Source: Lentisalinibacter salinarum
GTDB taxonomy: Bacteria > Pseudomonadota > Gammaproteobacteria > Steroidobacterales > Woeseiaceae
DNA: 64,000 nucleotides
NCBI RefSeq assembly: GCF_040706555.1
Contig: NZ_JAPDRH010000001.1
Span: 372,001 to 436,000, forward strand
Direction: 5' to 3'
Each line of letters begins with the position of its first letter. Position 1 is the first letter of the stretch. Shown here in pieces: positions 47,284 to 56,077 of the stretch. Position numbers and translations under genes: made by a program. The notes beneath the pieces were generated by a model. The model saw only the letters and a list, made by a program, of their open reading frames with translations, made no database searches and was not told where the DNA came from.

Positions 47284-48378
47284 ATGGCAGCCCGAGAAAC
47301 CTTATACGAGGTCATGCGCCAGCATGGCATCACCCGCCGCAGCTTTCTTAAGTTCTGCAGCCTGACCGCAGCCGGCCTCGGTCTCGGTCCGGAGTTCGCG
47401 GGCAAGATCGCCTACGCGCTCGAAACCAAGCCACGCACGCCGGTGATCTGGCTGCACGGCCTGGAGTGCACTTGCTGCACCGAGTCTTTCATCCGCTCGG
47501 GCAACCCGCTCGCCAGTGACGTCGTCCTGTCCATGATCTCGCTGGACTACGATGACACGCTGATGGCGGCCGCGGGCCATCAGGCCGAGGAGATCCTGGA
47601 GCAGACCATCGCGAAGTACGACGGCGAGTACATCCTCGCCTGCGAGGGCAATCCGCCGCTGAACGAGGACGGCGTGTACTGCATGCAGGCCGGCATCCCG
47701 TACGTCGAGAAACTCCGTCACATGGCCGCTCACTGCAAGGCCATCGTGGCCTGGGGCTCGTGCGCTTCCTGGGGCTGCGTGCAGGCCGCCAAACCGAATC
47801 CCACCCGCGCCGTCCCGATCCACAAGGTCATCAAGGACAAGCCCATCGTGAAGGTGCCGGGTTGCCCGCCGATCGCCGAGGTGATGACGGGCGTGCTGAC
47901 CTACATGATCGCCTTCGACGACCTGCCGGAGCTGGATCGCCAGGGCCGGCCGAAGATGTTCTACGGCCAGCGCCTGCACGACAAGTGCTACCGGCGGCCG
48001 CATTTCGACGCCGGTCAGTTCGTGGAGAAATTCGACGACGAGGGCGCGAAGAAGGGCTACTGCCTGTACAAGGTCGGCTGCAAGGGCCCGACCACCTACA
48101 ACGCCTGCTCCACCGTCGAGTGGAATGACGGCCTGTCCTGGCCGGTGAAATCGGGCCATGGCTGCCTCGGCTGCGCCGAAGACGATTTCTGGGACAAGGG
48201 CAGTTTCTACAGTGCGGTCGGCAAGCTCGACGTCTCGCCCGATGGCGCAGAAGCGACGGCCGACCAGGTCGGCGGAGTGCTCGCCGGTGCAGCGGCTATC
48301 GGTGTTGCGGCCCACGCGGTCGGTTCCGCCATCAGCCACATGACGCGCAAACAGCCTGAGGAGACCAGTAATGGCTAG
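47284..48378 (+). CDS. hupS: [NiFe] uptake hydrogenase small subunit, O2-tolerant type
   Basis: Electron-transfer subunit of a membrane-bound group 1 hydrogenase (Hyd-1/HyaA type). The precursor begins with a Tat signal containing TRRSFLKF (residues 17-24). Proximal-cluster cysteines are ECTCC (Cys62, Cys64, Cys65) and WGSCASWGC (Cys160, Cys165): the extra cysteines 64 and 165 are those that give the six-cysteine [4Fe-3S] cluster of O2-tolerant enzymes. Distal/medial ligands HDKCYRR, YCLYKVGCKGP and GHGCLGC follow, and a C-terminal membrane helix (GVLAGAAAIGVAAHAVG) anchors it. The start at 47284 gives the Tat signal; upstream ATGs do not. It overlaps hupL by 8 bases. Confidence 0.96.
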   Translation: MAARETLYEVMRQHGITRRSFLKFCSLTAAGLGLGPEFAGKIAYALETKPRTPVIWLHGLECTCCTESFIRSGNPLASDVVLSMISLDYDDTLMAAAGHQAEEILEQTIAKYDGEYILACEGNPPLNEDGVYCMQAGIPYVEKLRHMAAHCKAIVAWGSCASWGCVQAAKPNPTRAVPIHKVIKDKPIVKVPGCPPIAEVMTGVLTYMIAFDDLPELDRQGRPKMFYGQRLHDKCYRRPHFDAGQFVEKFDDEGAKKGYCLYKVGCKGPTTYNACSTVEWNDGLSWPVKSGHGCLGCAEDDFWDKGSFYSAVGKLDVSPDGAEATADQVGGVLAGAAAIGVAAHAVGSAISHMTRKQPEETSNG

Positions 48379-50167
48379 CATCACCACGCCGAACGGCTTC
48401 AACCTTGACGACAGCGGTCAGCGCGTGGTCGTGGATCCCATCTGCCGGATCGAAGGCCACCTGCGCATCGAGGTCAACGTCGACGAGAACAACGTCATCC
48501 AGAACGCGGTTTCCACGGGCAACATGTGGCGCGGTCTGGAAGTCATCCTGAAGGGTCGCGATCCCCGCGACGCCTGGGCCTTCGTCGAGCGCATCTGCGG
48601 CGTCTGCACGGGTGTGCACGCCATCCAGTCCGTGCGCTGCGTCGAAGACGCCCTGGGCATCGAGATCCCGGCCAACGCCAACCACATCAGAAACCTGATG
48701 ATGCTGGCGCAGTACACCCAGGACCATCTCGTGCACTTCTATCACCTGCATGCCCTGGACTGGGTGGACGTGGTCAGCGCGCTCAGCGCCGACCCGAAGG
48801 CCACCTCCCAGCTGCAGCAGTCCATCAGCAACTGGCCGAAGTCCTCGCCGGGCTACTTCAGCGACGTGCAGAACAAGCTGAAGCGCTTCGTGGAATCCGG
48901 TCAGCTGGGTATCTTCTCCAACGCCTACTGGGGCAGCCCGGCCTACAAGCTGCCGCCCGAGGCGAACCTGATGGCCGTGACCCATTATCTGGAGGCGCTG
49001 GACTTCCAGAAGGAGATCGTCAAGATCCACACGGTCTTCGGCGGCCGCAACCCGCACCCGAACTGGCTGGTGGGCGGCGCACCCTGCTCGATCAACGTGA
49101 ACGACACCGGCGCCGTCGGCGCGGTGAACATGTACTGGCTGAACCTGGTGTCCGACATCATCAACCAGTCCATCCAGTTCGTCGATCAGGTCTACATCCC
49201 CGACCTGAAGGCCATCGCGTCCTTCTACAAGGACTGGGGCTTCGGCGGCGGTCTGTCGGGCAAGAACGTCATGTCCTACGGCGACTTCCCCGAGTTCGCG
49301 AATCAGTTCGACAACGACAGCTTCATGATGCCGCAGGGCGCGATCCTGAACGGCGACCTGTCGAAGGTCTATGACGTCGATCCGCGGGATCCCGAGCAGG
49401 TGCAGGAATTCGTCACGCACTCCTGGTACGACTATCCGGGCGACCCGAATGCAGGGCTCCATCCCTGGGACGGCATCACCGAGCCGAAGTTCGAACTCGG
49501 ACCGAATGCCAAGGGCACGAAGACGAACATCCAGGCACACGACGAGGGCGGCAAGTACTCCTGGCTGAAGGCGCCGCGCTGGCGCGGCAACGCGATGGAA
49601 GTCGGCCCGCTGGCCCGCTACATCGTCGCCTATGCCCGCGGTCACGAGGAGGTCAAGGACCAGGTCGACGGCCTGCTCAGCGATCTCGACCTGCCGATCA
49701 CCGCGCTGTTCTCGACGCTCGGGCGCACCGCCGCGCGCGGGCTGGAGACCTCCTGGGCGGCGCACAAGATGCGCTACGTGTTCGACAACATGATGGCCAA
49801 CATCAAGGCCGGCGATACGGCGACCGCCAACATGGACAAGTGGGAGCCGGATACCTGGGCGAAGGACGCCAAGGGTGTCGGCTACGGCGAGGCCCCCCGC
49901 GGCTCGCTCGGCCACTGGATCCACATCAAGGAAGGCAAGATCGAGAACTACCAGTGCGTCGTGCCGTCGACCTGGAACGCTTCGCCGCGCGATCACCAGG
50001 GCAACATCGGTGCCTACGAGGCCGCGCTGCTCGGCACGCCCATGGCGGACCCGAAACAGCCGCTGGAGATCCTGCGCACGATCCACAGCTTCGATCCCTG
50101 CCTGGCCTGCGCCTCGCACGTGATCTCGCCCGACGGCGAGGAACTCACGTCGGTGAAGATCCGTTAG
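48371..50167 (+). CDS. hupL: [NiFe] uptake hydrogenase large subunit
   Basis: Carries the NiFe(CN)2CO site that splits H2. The N-terminal ligand motif is RICGVC (Cys76, Cys79) and the C-terminal one DPCLACASH (Cys577, Cys580). The last 15 residues after His583 (VISPDGEELTSVKIR) are the peptide that HupD removes after nickel insertion. The 598 residues align closely with HyaB of E. coli hydrogenase 1. Confidence 0.97.
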   Translation: MASITTPNGFNLDDSGQRVVVDPICRIEGHLRIEVNVDENNVIQNAVSTGNMWRGLEVILKGRDPRDAWAFVERICGVCTGVHAIQSVRCVEDALGIEIPANANHIRNLMMLAQYTQDHLVHFYHLHALDWVDVVSALSADPKATSQLQQSISNWPKSSPGYFSDVQNKLKRFVESGQLGIFSNAYWGSPAYKLPPEANLMAVTHYLEALDFQKEIVKIHTVFGGRNPHPNWLVGGAPCSINVNDTGAVGAVNMYWLNLVSDIINQSIQFVDQVYIPDLKAIASFYKDWGFGGGLSGKNVMSYGDFPEFANQFDNDSFMMPQGAILNGDLSKVYDVDPRDPEQVQEFVTHSWYDYPGDPNAGLHPWDGITEPKFELGPNAKGTKTNIQAHDEGGKYSWLKAPRWRGNAMEVGPLARYIVAYARGHEEVKDQVDGLLSDLDLPITALFSTLGRTAARGLETSWAAHKMRYVFDNMMANIKAGDTATANMDKWEPDTWAKDAKGVGYGEAPRGSLGHWIHIKEGKIENYQCVVPSTWNASPRDHQGNIGAYEAALLGTPMADPKQPLEILRTIHSFDPCLACASHVISPDGEELTSVKIR

Positions 50168-50204
50168 GGCTCCGGCCAACCGAGGAATCGATTAGGAGAC
50201 GATC

Positions 50205-50930
50205 ATGGCAACGAGCACAGAGGCGATGGGTGGGCGCAGTCCTGCGAACCTGAAGCCGGAGTATATCTACGAGGCGCCGGTCCGCATCTGGCACTGGACT
50301 CACGCCATCAGCATCGTGGTGCTGTCCGTTACCGGTTATCTGATCGCGAACCCGCTGCCGAGTGTGCCGGGCGAGGCGAGTGAATCCTTCCTGATGGGCA
50401 ACATCCGGATGATCCACTTCATCGCGGGTTACGTGTTCGCGATCGGGCTGGCCGTGCGGATCTACTGGGGCTTCGTCGGCAACAAGTACTCCCGCGAGCT
50501 GTTCTACCTGCCGATCTGGAAAGGCAGCTGGTGGAAGGAGCTGTTTCACGAGATCAAGTTCTACAGCTTCCTGACCCGCAAGACCTACAAGACGAAGGCG
50601 CATAACCCGCTCGCGCAGAGCGCGATGTGGTTCTTCAACTTCATCCTGGGTCTGTTCATGGTCATCACCGGCTTCGCGCTCTATGCACAGGGTCTGGGCG
50701 AAGGCAGCTGGGCGGACGTCATGTTCGGCTGGGTGTTCAACTTCTTCCCGAATTCCATGGGCGTGAAGACCTGGCACGACTTCGGCATGTGGCTGATCAT
50801 CGTTTTCGCGATCATCCACATCTACATGGCGATCCGTGCGGATCTCATTGGCCGGCAGTCGAGCGTGAGCACGATCATGTCGGGCTGGCGGTTCTACAAA
50901 GACGACTACCCGGGCGACGATCCGCGGTGA
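50205..50930 (+). CDS. hupC: Ni/Fe-hydrogenase cytochrome b subunit
   Basis: A 241-residue di-heme membrane cytochrome that passes electrons from the small subunit to quinone. Four hydrophobic helices and the heme histidines in RIWHWTHAISIV, MIHFIAGYV, and KTWHDFGMW...IIHIYMAIR are visible. Start preceded by GGAGACG. It overlaps hupD by 4 bases. Confidence 0.95.
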   Translation: MATSTEAMGGRSPANLKPEYIYEAPVRIWHWTHAISIVVLSVTGYLIANPLPSVPGEASESFLMGNIRMIHFIAGYVFAIGLAVRIYWGFVGNKYSRELFYLPIWKGSWWKELFHEIKFYSFLTRKTYKTKAHNPLAQSAMWFFNFILGLFMVITGFALYAQGLGEGSWADVMFGWVFNFFPNSMGVKTWHDFGMWLIIVFAIIHIYMAIRADLIGRQSSVSTIMSGWRFYKDDYPGDDPR

Positions 50931-51553
50931 CGGAAGGCATCGTTCCAAGCCGGCCCGAGGGAGACCCCGTCGGCTTCGAGACCCTCATTCTCGGAATCGG
51001 GAATCCGCTCTGGGCAGATGAGGGTTTCGGGGTCCGGGCCGCCGAGCAGCTGAACGCGCAGTACGAGTTCCCGCCGGAAGTCCGCGTGATGGACGGCGGG
51101 ACGCTCGGTCTCATGCTGCTGCCCTACGTGCGTTCGGCGAAGAATCTGCTGATCTTCGACGCCATCGACTTCGGCCTGGCGCCCGCCGAGATGAAGGTCA
51201 TCGTCGGCGACGACGTGCCCAGGTTCATGGGCGTGAAGAAGATGAGCATGCACCAGACCGGCTTCCAGGAAGTGCTGATGTCCGCCGAGATGTTCGGCCA
51301 GGCACCGGAGAAGCTCGCACTGGTGGGCGTGCAGCCGGAGCTGCTGAACGACTACGGTGGCAGCCTGCGCGAATCGGTGAAGGCCCGTCTGCCGGAGGCG
51401 GTGGACGCCGGCCTGGCCATCCTGCGCGACTGGGGCATCGAGTACCGCAAGCGCGACAAGCCCCTCGAGAACACGGAACTGACCGGGCCCGATGCCATCA
51501 ATATGGATGAGTACGAGGCCGGGAGGCCGGACACCAAAGAGACCTGGAGATAG
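50927..51553 (+). CDS. hupD: Hydrogenase maturation endopeptidase
   Basis: Cleaves the C-terminal peptide of HupL. A 208-residue protein with the family motif GIGNPLWADEGFGVR, an aspartate in FDAIDFG and a histidine in MSMHQTGFQE, the three nickel-sensing ligands. GTG start overlapping the hupC stop. A tail of about 30 residues (NTELTGPDAIN...) extends past the minimal fold. Confidence 0.93.
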   Translation: MTEGIVPSRPEGDPVGFETLILGIGNPLWADEGFGVRAAEQLNAQYEFPPEVRVMDGGTLGLMLLPYVRSAKNLLIFDAIDFGLAPAEMKVIVGDDVPRFMGVKKMSMHQTGFQEVLMSAEMFGQAPEKLALVGVQPELLNDYGGSLRESVKARLPEAVDAGLAILRDWGIEYRKRDKPLENTELTGPDAINMDEYEAGRPDTKETWR

Positions 51554-51568
51554 CCAGTGGGAGAGACC

Positions 51569-51979
51569 ATGAACCATCCGCTGATCCAGCGGTTGATCGA
51601 CGAGTTCGGCTACCCGACCGTCGGCCTGGAGGACCACGACGAGTTCGTGGCCGATCCGGCCGTGAACGTCCTGTTCTTCGCGGGCGAGCCGAAGAAGTTC
51701 GGCGAGACCGTGGACGTGGCCGTGGTGCTGCCGGAGATCGTCTCGGCTTACGACGGCAGGCTCAGGCCGGCCGTCGTGGAGAAGGAGGCGGAGAAGGACC
51801 TGCAGCGCAAATACGGCTTCCGCGAGTGGCCGTCGCTGGTCTTCGTCCGCGAGGGCGGCTATCTGGGCGCCATCTCGCGCATCCGCAACTGGCAGGAGTA
51901 TCTGGACGAGATCAACGAGATACTGCGCTCCGAGCCGCGGCGTCCGCCGGGATTCAAGATCCCGGTCGTGACGGCCTGA
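51569..51979 (+). CDS. hupG: Hydrogenase expression protein HupG/HyaE (thioredoxin-like)
   Basis: A 136-residue thioredoxin-fold chaperone without CxxC (KYGFREWPSLVFVREGGYLG) that binds the small-subunit precursor before Tat export. The ATG at 51569 follows GGGAGAG; a GTG at 51557 overlaps that ribosome site. Position after hupD matches hup operons of proteobacteria. Confidence 0.9.
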   Translation: MNHPLIQRLIDEFGYPTVGLEDHDEFVADPAVNVLFFAGEPKKFGETVDVAVVLPEIVSAYDGRLRPAVVEKEAEKDLQRKYGFREWPSLVFVREGGYLGAISRIRNWQEYLDEINEILRSEPRRPPGFKIPVVTA

Positions 51980-52010
51980 ACCGCACAAAGATCGACTGGG
52001 GGAATTACAG

Positions 52011-52877
52011 ATGAACATCAGAGACATACCGGTCGTGGCGATCGGGCCCGGCAGCCAGCCGACCGAGAGTGACGGTGCCGAACTCCAGTACATCGACCTG
52101 CCGCGCGGCATGGCCATGTACGAGCCGCCCTCCATACCCGATCCCGAGACGGTGGAAAACCTCACCGGCGCGCGCGCGGCGATGGACTGGCTGCAGCGCA
52201 CGCTGGACGACTGGCAGCCGGGCAAGGCGGCGCTGGCCGACATCTCGGCGCTGGACCCGGAGAACCGGGAACTGGTCAACCAGGTCCTCGGCGAGGGCGA
52301 GGTCGCGGTGAAGTTCACCGGCGACTTCCTGTCCCAGACCCAGGAGTCGGTCCTGGCCGGCGTCTGGCGCACCTTCTATCTCAACGAGGAAGGCAAGGTC
52401 ACCCACGATCTGCTGGAAGTGGCCGAGGCGCCTTTCCTCGCCCGCCTGGGTGAGCTCGGCCGCGACAGGGCGCCGCAGGACATCGTCGGCGGGCAGGCGC
52501 CCCAGGGCGCGCTGAACGCCCCGGCGATCCTCACGGAGATCGCCGACCGGGCCGCCAGCCGCAAGCCCGGCGACGAGACCCATGTCATCAACCTCTCGCT
52601 GCTGCCCATGTCGGACGAGGACCTGGTGTTCCTGGACCAGACCCTGGGCAAGGGTCCGGTGGACATCCTGTCCCGCGGCTACGGCCACTGCATCATCTCG
52701 GCGACGCGGGTGCGCGACGTCTGGTGGGTGCGCTACTTCAACTCGATGGCCAAGATGATCCTGAACTCGCTCGAGATCACCGACCTGCCCCACGTGGTCG
52801 AGGCGGCGCCGGAAGATATCCGCGACTCGGGCAAACGCCTGGCGCAGCTGCTCGAGGCCTACTGGACCGACGACTGA
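52011..52877 (+). CDS. hupH: Hydrogenase expression protein HupH/HyaF
   Basis: A 288-residue protein of the HupH family, with the typical end VWWVRYFNSMAKMILNSLEITDLPHVVEAAPEDI and the N-terminal YIDLPRGMAMYEPP. It is thought to help small-subunit maturation and Fe-S protection under oxygen. It lies 31 bases after hupG. Confidence 0.92.
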   Translation: MNIRDIPVVAIGPGSQPTESDGAELQYIDLPRGMAMYEPPSIPDPETVENLTGARAAMDWLQRTLDDWQPGKAALADISALDPENRELVNQVLGEGEVAVKFTGDFLSQTQESVLAGVWRTFYLNEEGKVTHDLLEVAEAPFLARLGELGRDRAPQDIVGGQAPQGALNAPAILTEIADRAASRKPGDETHVINLSLLPMSDEDLVFLDQTLGKGPVDILSRGYGHCIISATRVRDVWWVRYFNSMAKMILNSLEITDLPHVVEAAPEDIRDSGKRLAQLLEAYWTDD

Positions 52878-52904
52878 ACGCGGAAGCCTGCCGCAGGGAG
52901 AGAC

Positions 52905-53102
52905 ATGGGAGAGGCGATGGAAGGTCGTATCGGCCCCGACACCCGCATGGAGTGCCGTATCTGCTGGTACGTCTACGATCCCGCGGAGGGAGACGATGTG
53001 GAGCAGGTACCGCCCGGTACGCCCTTCACGGCGCTGCCCGACCATTGGTGCTGTCCCCAGTGCGAAGCGGAGCGGGACAAGTTCCTGCCCGTGAGCGAGT
53101 GA
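52905..53102 (+). CDS. hupI: Hydrogenase-associated rubredoxin
   Basis: A 65-residue rubredoxin (HupI/HoxR type) with its single iron bound by CRICWYVYD...CCPQCEAE. In hup/hox operons this rubredoxin is linked to maturation or protection of the small-subunit cluster at higher oxygen, which fits the O2-tolerant cluster of HupS. Start at 52905 follows GGGAGAGAC. Confidence 0.92.
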   Translation: MGEAMEGRIGPDTRMECRICWYVYDPAEGDDVEQVPPGTPFTALPDHWCCPQCEAERDKFLPVSE

Positions 53103-53115
53103 GGCGGAGTTGCCC

Positions 53116-53604
53116 GTGACCGATCCGGCGCTGGAGCGGCTGATCGATCGTTTCCGCGAGGCGGAGCCGCGCATGCGAGATCTGCCGTTCTACAACGAGC
53201 GGCTGTCCACGGAGGCGGTCGGCTTCCGGGACTGGGAAGGCCATCGACTGGGCATCCTGATCACGCCCTGGTTCATCAACCTGATCCTGCTGCCCGGCGA
53301 GCAGGACGACTGGTCGGGCGTGGAGCAGGGCGATCAGAGCGACTGGCATCTGCCCGCCGAGACCATCCGCTTCACGGCCAACCGGGCGGACGAGGACGAG
53401 CAGACGGAGGCGGGTGACGTCTTCCTGGCGGCTCCCGTATTCACCAACGTCATCGGCGTGCCCGACCACGAGGCGGCGAAGAACATCGCCGAACAGGTGC
53501 TGGAGAGTCTGCTGGCGAAACCCGGCAGCGAGAAGGCGGCGCCGGGTCACGCCGTCAGCCGGCGCGACCTGCTGCGCGGCAAGGTCCGGAAGAACCCCGG
53601 CTGA
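53116..53604 (+). CDS. hupJ: [NiFe]-hydrogenase assembly chaperone HupJ/HybE
   Basis: A 162-residue member of the HybE/HupJ chaperone family (FRDWEGHRLGILITPWFINLILLPG; ETIRFTANRADEDE). GTG at 53116 lies seven bases after GAGGCGGAG; a TTG at 53110 touches that site and is less likely. The C-terminus SRRDLLRGK resembles a twin-arginine motif. No hypA-F genes follow, so those must be elsewhere. Confidence 0.9.
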   Translation: MTDPALERLIDRFREAEPRMRDLPFYNERLSTEAVGFRDWEGHRLGILITPWFINLILLPGEQDDWSGVEQGDQSDWHLPAETIRFTANRADEDEQTEAGDVFLAAPVFTNVIGVPDHEAAKNIAEQVLESLLAKPGSEKAAPGHAVSRRDLLRGKVRKNPG

Positions 53605-53781
53605 CCGTGCGGTCTGCCGGTTCGGTCCGCCCGTTTCCGGACCGACAATCTCTCCAATCTAGTCCTTCGCGGCCCGGCTGACAATCCGGAAACTCACGGA
53701 TTTGGTCACTGCCGGTACCGTCCCATATTCATCGATGACCGGACAGGAAAGCCCGGCAACAGAGAATACAGGAGGTGAACA

Positions 53782-54291
53782 ATGGCCAACGTACGTGATA
53801 TCAAACCACGCAAAGACAGCGAGCAAGGCACTTCACGGGCAGTCAGGCCGTTCACTCACGGCATGGACGAGTTCTTCGAGAACCTGTTCCCGCGCCGCTG
53901 GATGGAAGGGTTCATGGAACCCCATGCCTGGAGACGGCCGCTCTGGAGTGAGTTCGAGACGGCCCTCGAGGGATTCCCGAGAGTCGACGTCGTCGACAAG
54001 GGCGAGACCCTGCGGGTCCGCGCCGAGTTACCCGGTGTGGAGAAGGACGACCTCGAGATCACGATCAACGGTGATCGGCTGACGATCGAGGCGAAGCGCG
54101 AATACAAGGAAGAGGAGAAAGAGGAAGCCTACTTCCGCAACGAGATGGCCTACGGCCGGATCGCCCGCACCATCTACCTGCCGGTGGACGTGGAGGGCGA
54201 CAAGGCGAAGGCCGATCTGAAGAAGGGCATCCTCGAAATCACCCTGCCGAAGGTGAAGGCCACGAAGGCCCACACGGTGAAGGTCGCCTGA
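53782..54291 (+). CDS. Small heat-shock protein (Hsp20/alpha-crystallin)
   Basis: A 169-residue ATP-independent holdase. The alpha-crystallin domain runs from about 65 to 160 (FPRVDVVDKGETLRVRAELPGV; A-ILEITLP-K) with the IxI-like C-terminal ITLPKV. The ribosome site AGGAGGTG is strong. It is 178 bases after hupJ and probably has its own promoter; a strong hairpin follows. Confidence 0.94.
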   Translation: MANVRDIKPRKDSEQGTSRAVRPFTHGMDEFFENLFPRRWMEGFMEPHAWRRPLWSEFETALEGFPRVDVVDKGETLRVRAELPGVEKDDLEITINGDRLTIEAKREYKEEEKEEAYFRNEMAYGRIARTIYLPVDVEGDKAKADLKKGILEITLPKVKATKAHTVKVA

Positions 54292-54312
54292 TTTCCCGAT
54301 CTTGCCTGACGT

Positions 54313-54340
54313 GGGAGGGGCGGCTGCGGCCGCCCCTCCC
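54313..54340 (+). terminator. Intrinsic terminator after hsp20
   Basis: A perfect 12-bp G/C stem (GGGAGGGGCGGC with its complement) with a 4-base loop, followed by TTATCT. It ends at the stop of the convergent phosphatase gene and may serve both strands, although the T-run is weak. Confidence 0.75.
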
Positions 54341-55969
54341 TTATCTGGCGGCGCCGACCTCGACGCCGGCCAGCGGTGGCTGCACCGCCCCTTCCGGGGC
54401 GGAAACGCCGAGGATGGCGGTGAGCGTGGCCGCCACCCGGCGGGCGTCCGCCACCTCGTCGCTCGCGACCCGCTCGATGCCGTGGCCCCACATCAGCACG
54501 GGCACCCTGCGGTCGTAGTCCCAGGGCGTGCCGTGGTTGGCGCCGCCGCCGGGGACGTCGTAGACCGCATTGAACCAGCCGGTGGCGGGTACCACGAGCA
54601 GGTCGGCGTCGACGCCCTCGGGCATGGAGGCCGCGGCGAGCCGGTCGATGGCGCTCGCACTGGCCGCCAGCGCCGCGCGGTCGCGGAACGCGTAGACGCG
54701 CTCGATGCCCGGCAGATCCGCGAGTGCCGCGGCCACGGCCGCGGACAGCTCGGCGCCACGGGCGTCGCCGGAGGCGGTGAAATAGAGGCTGGAAGATTGG
54801 TAACCGGCGATCCAGTCGCCCTCGCCCAGCGCCGCCCGGGCGGCCTCACGGGCGGTGGCGATGATCGTCTCGCTGGGTAGACGCCCGCCGGGTTCGCCGG
54901 TCTGCTCCGGCAGCCGCGCGACCCCATGGTCGGCCGTGATGACGAAGGTCACCCGCATCTCGTCGGGCAGGGAGCGGGCCAGGGCGGTCAGTTCCCGGTC
55001 CGTACGCAGCAGGTTGTCGACGTACTCGCAGGAGGTGGCGCCCCACACGTGGCCGATGCGGTCGGTGCCGGAGACGCCCAGCACGAGCAGGTCCGGGACG
55101 TCGTCCTCGCCCATCCCCTCGGCCCCGATCGCAGCCCGGGCCGCCGCGAAGAACCAGGGGGTGGAGGCCGCGGAGTAACCGAAGGCCTTGTCGGGTTTCT
55201 GTGAATCGGCGGGGGCGTAGGGAAATACGTTGTTCCAGCCGACGAACGGCCCCTCGCCGGGCGCGTCGTCCTGGGCGCAGGGGCTGTCGGCCCGCCGCTG
55301 CCAGGTGGTGAAGGTGCGCTCCACGGGCTGGTCGGCGTTGAACGCCGCGAGCCAGTCAGGGAGGCTGCCGTCCGGCCGGTACCAGGCGGACGTGGTCATC
55401 GCCGGGATGTCGTCGTCGTAGAAGACGGCGAGATCGGCAGAGCGGCCGGTGGCGAGGATGGCGGCCCGCGCCTTCATGGAGACGCCGACGATCACGGCTT
55501 CCCCGCCGGTAGCCTCGTGCAGCCGGTCGCCGGCGGTTTCGACCCTGAGCGCCGCCGGGCTGGCGTGGCTCTCCGGGTTGCCGATCACCCGATGCACGCC
55601 GTCGTCGACGATGGGCAGGCGGCCCCGGACGGGGTGGTGTACCGCATTGGCGAAGGCGCCGTGCACCGCCGGGGCGACTCCCGTGACCAGGGTGGCATGC
55701 CCGGCCGCGGTGGCCGTGTTGGCGTAGCGCAGGTCCACCGAGTGGCGGGCGCCCTCGGCCCAGGCGCGCCGCAGCAGGCTGTCCGGCGGCAGCAGCGGCA
55801 GGTGCTCGGCCAGCACCCAGTCGCCGAACTGGTCCAGCACGACCAGCACCAGCAACTGCGGCGGTTCCGTGCCGGCGCCCGGCCCCCCATCGGCAGACCG
55901 GTCCGGGCTCGTGGCGCAACCGGCGACGAGCACGATCAGTGCAACGGCGAGGAGGGCGGCGAGTCTCAC
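54341..55969 (-). CDS. Secreted alkaline phosphatase superfamily lipoprotein (PafA-like)
   Basis: A 542-residue phosphatase or phosphodiesterase of the type I nucleotide pyrophosphatase/PafA class. A lipobox LVAGCATS at residues 14-21 predicts a lipoprotein. The nucleophile is a threonine in YANTATAAGHATLVTG, and metal ligands include VITADHG and GGANHGTPWDYDRRVPVLMWG. It hydrolyses phosphate monoesters or diesters outside the inner membrane. It is transcribed towards hsp20 and is not linked to the neighbouring operons. Confidence 0.87.
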   Translation of the reverse strand: MRLAALLAVALIVLVAGCATSPDRSADGGPGAGTEPPQLLVLVVLDQFGDWVLAEHLPLLPPDSLLRRAWAEGARHSVDLRYANTATAAGHATLVTGVAPAVHGAFANAVHHPVRGRLPIVDDGVHRVIGNPESHASPAALRVETAGDRLHEATGGEAVIVGVSMKARAAILATGRSADLAVFYDDDIPAMTTSAWYRPDGSLPDWLAAFNADQPVERTFTTWQRRADSPCAQDDAPGEGPFVGWNNVFPYAPADSQKPDKAFGYSAASTPWFFAAARAAIGAEGMGEDDVPDLLVLGVSGTDRIGHVWGATSCEYVDNLLRTDRELTALARSLPDEMRVTFVITADHGVARLPEQTGEPGGRLPSETIIATAREAARAALGEGDWIAGYQSSSLYFTASGDARGAELSAAVAAALADLPGIERVYAFRDRAALAASASAIDRLAAASMPEGVDADLLVVPATGWFNAVYDVPGGGANHGTPWDYDRRVPVLMWGHGIERVASDEVADARRVAATLTAILGVSAPEGAVQPPLAGVEVGAAR

Positions 55970-56077
55970 GATCCGGGGTCCTTCTGTCAGCTATCGACAG
56001 CGCAGGAGGATACCGCAGCCCGCGCGGTCATCAAGACTGCCCGGCCGATGTTGCAGCCGGATGACCGGGCCGGAGTC

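Noticed and set aside
53640..53780. Phased promoter element before hsp20
   Set aside because: GGTACC and TATTCA are 11 bases apart instead of 15 and the upstream words do not match.
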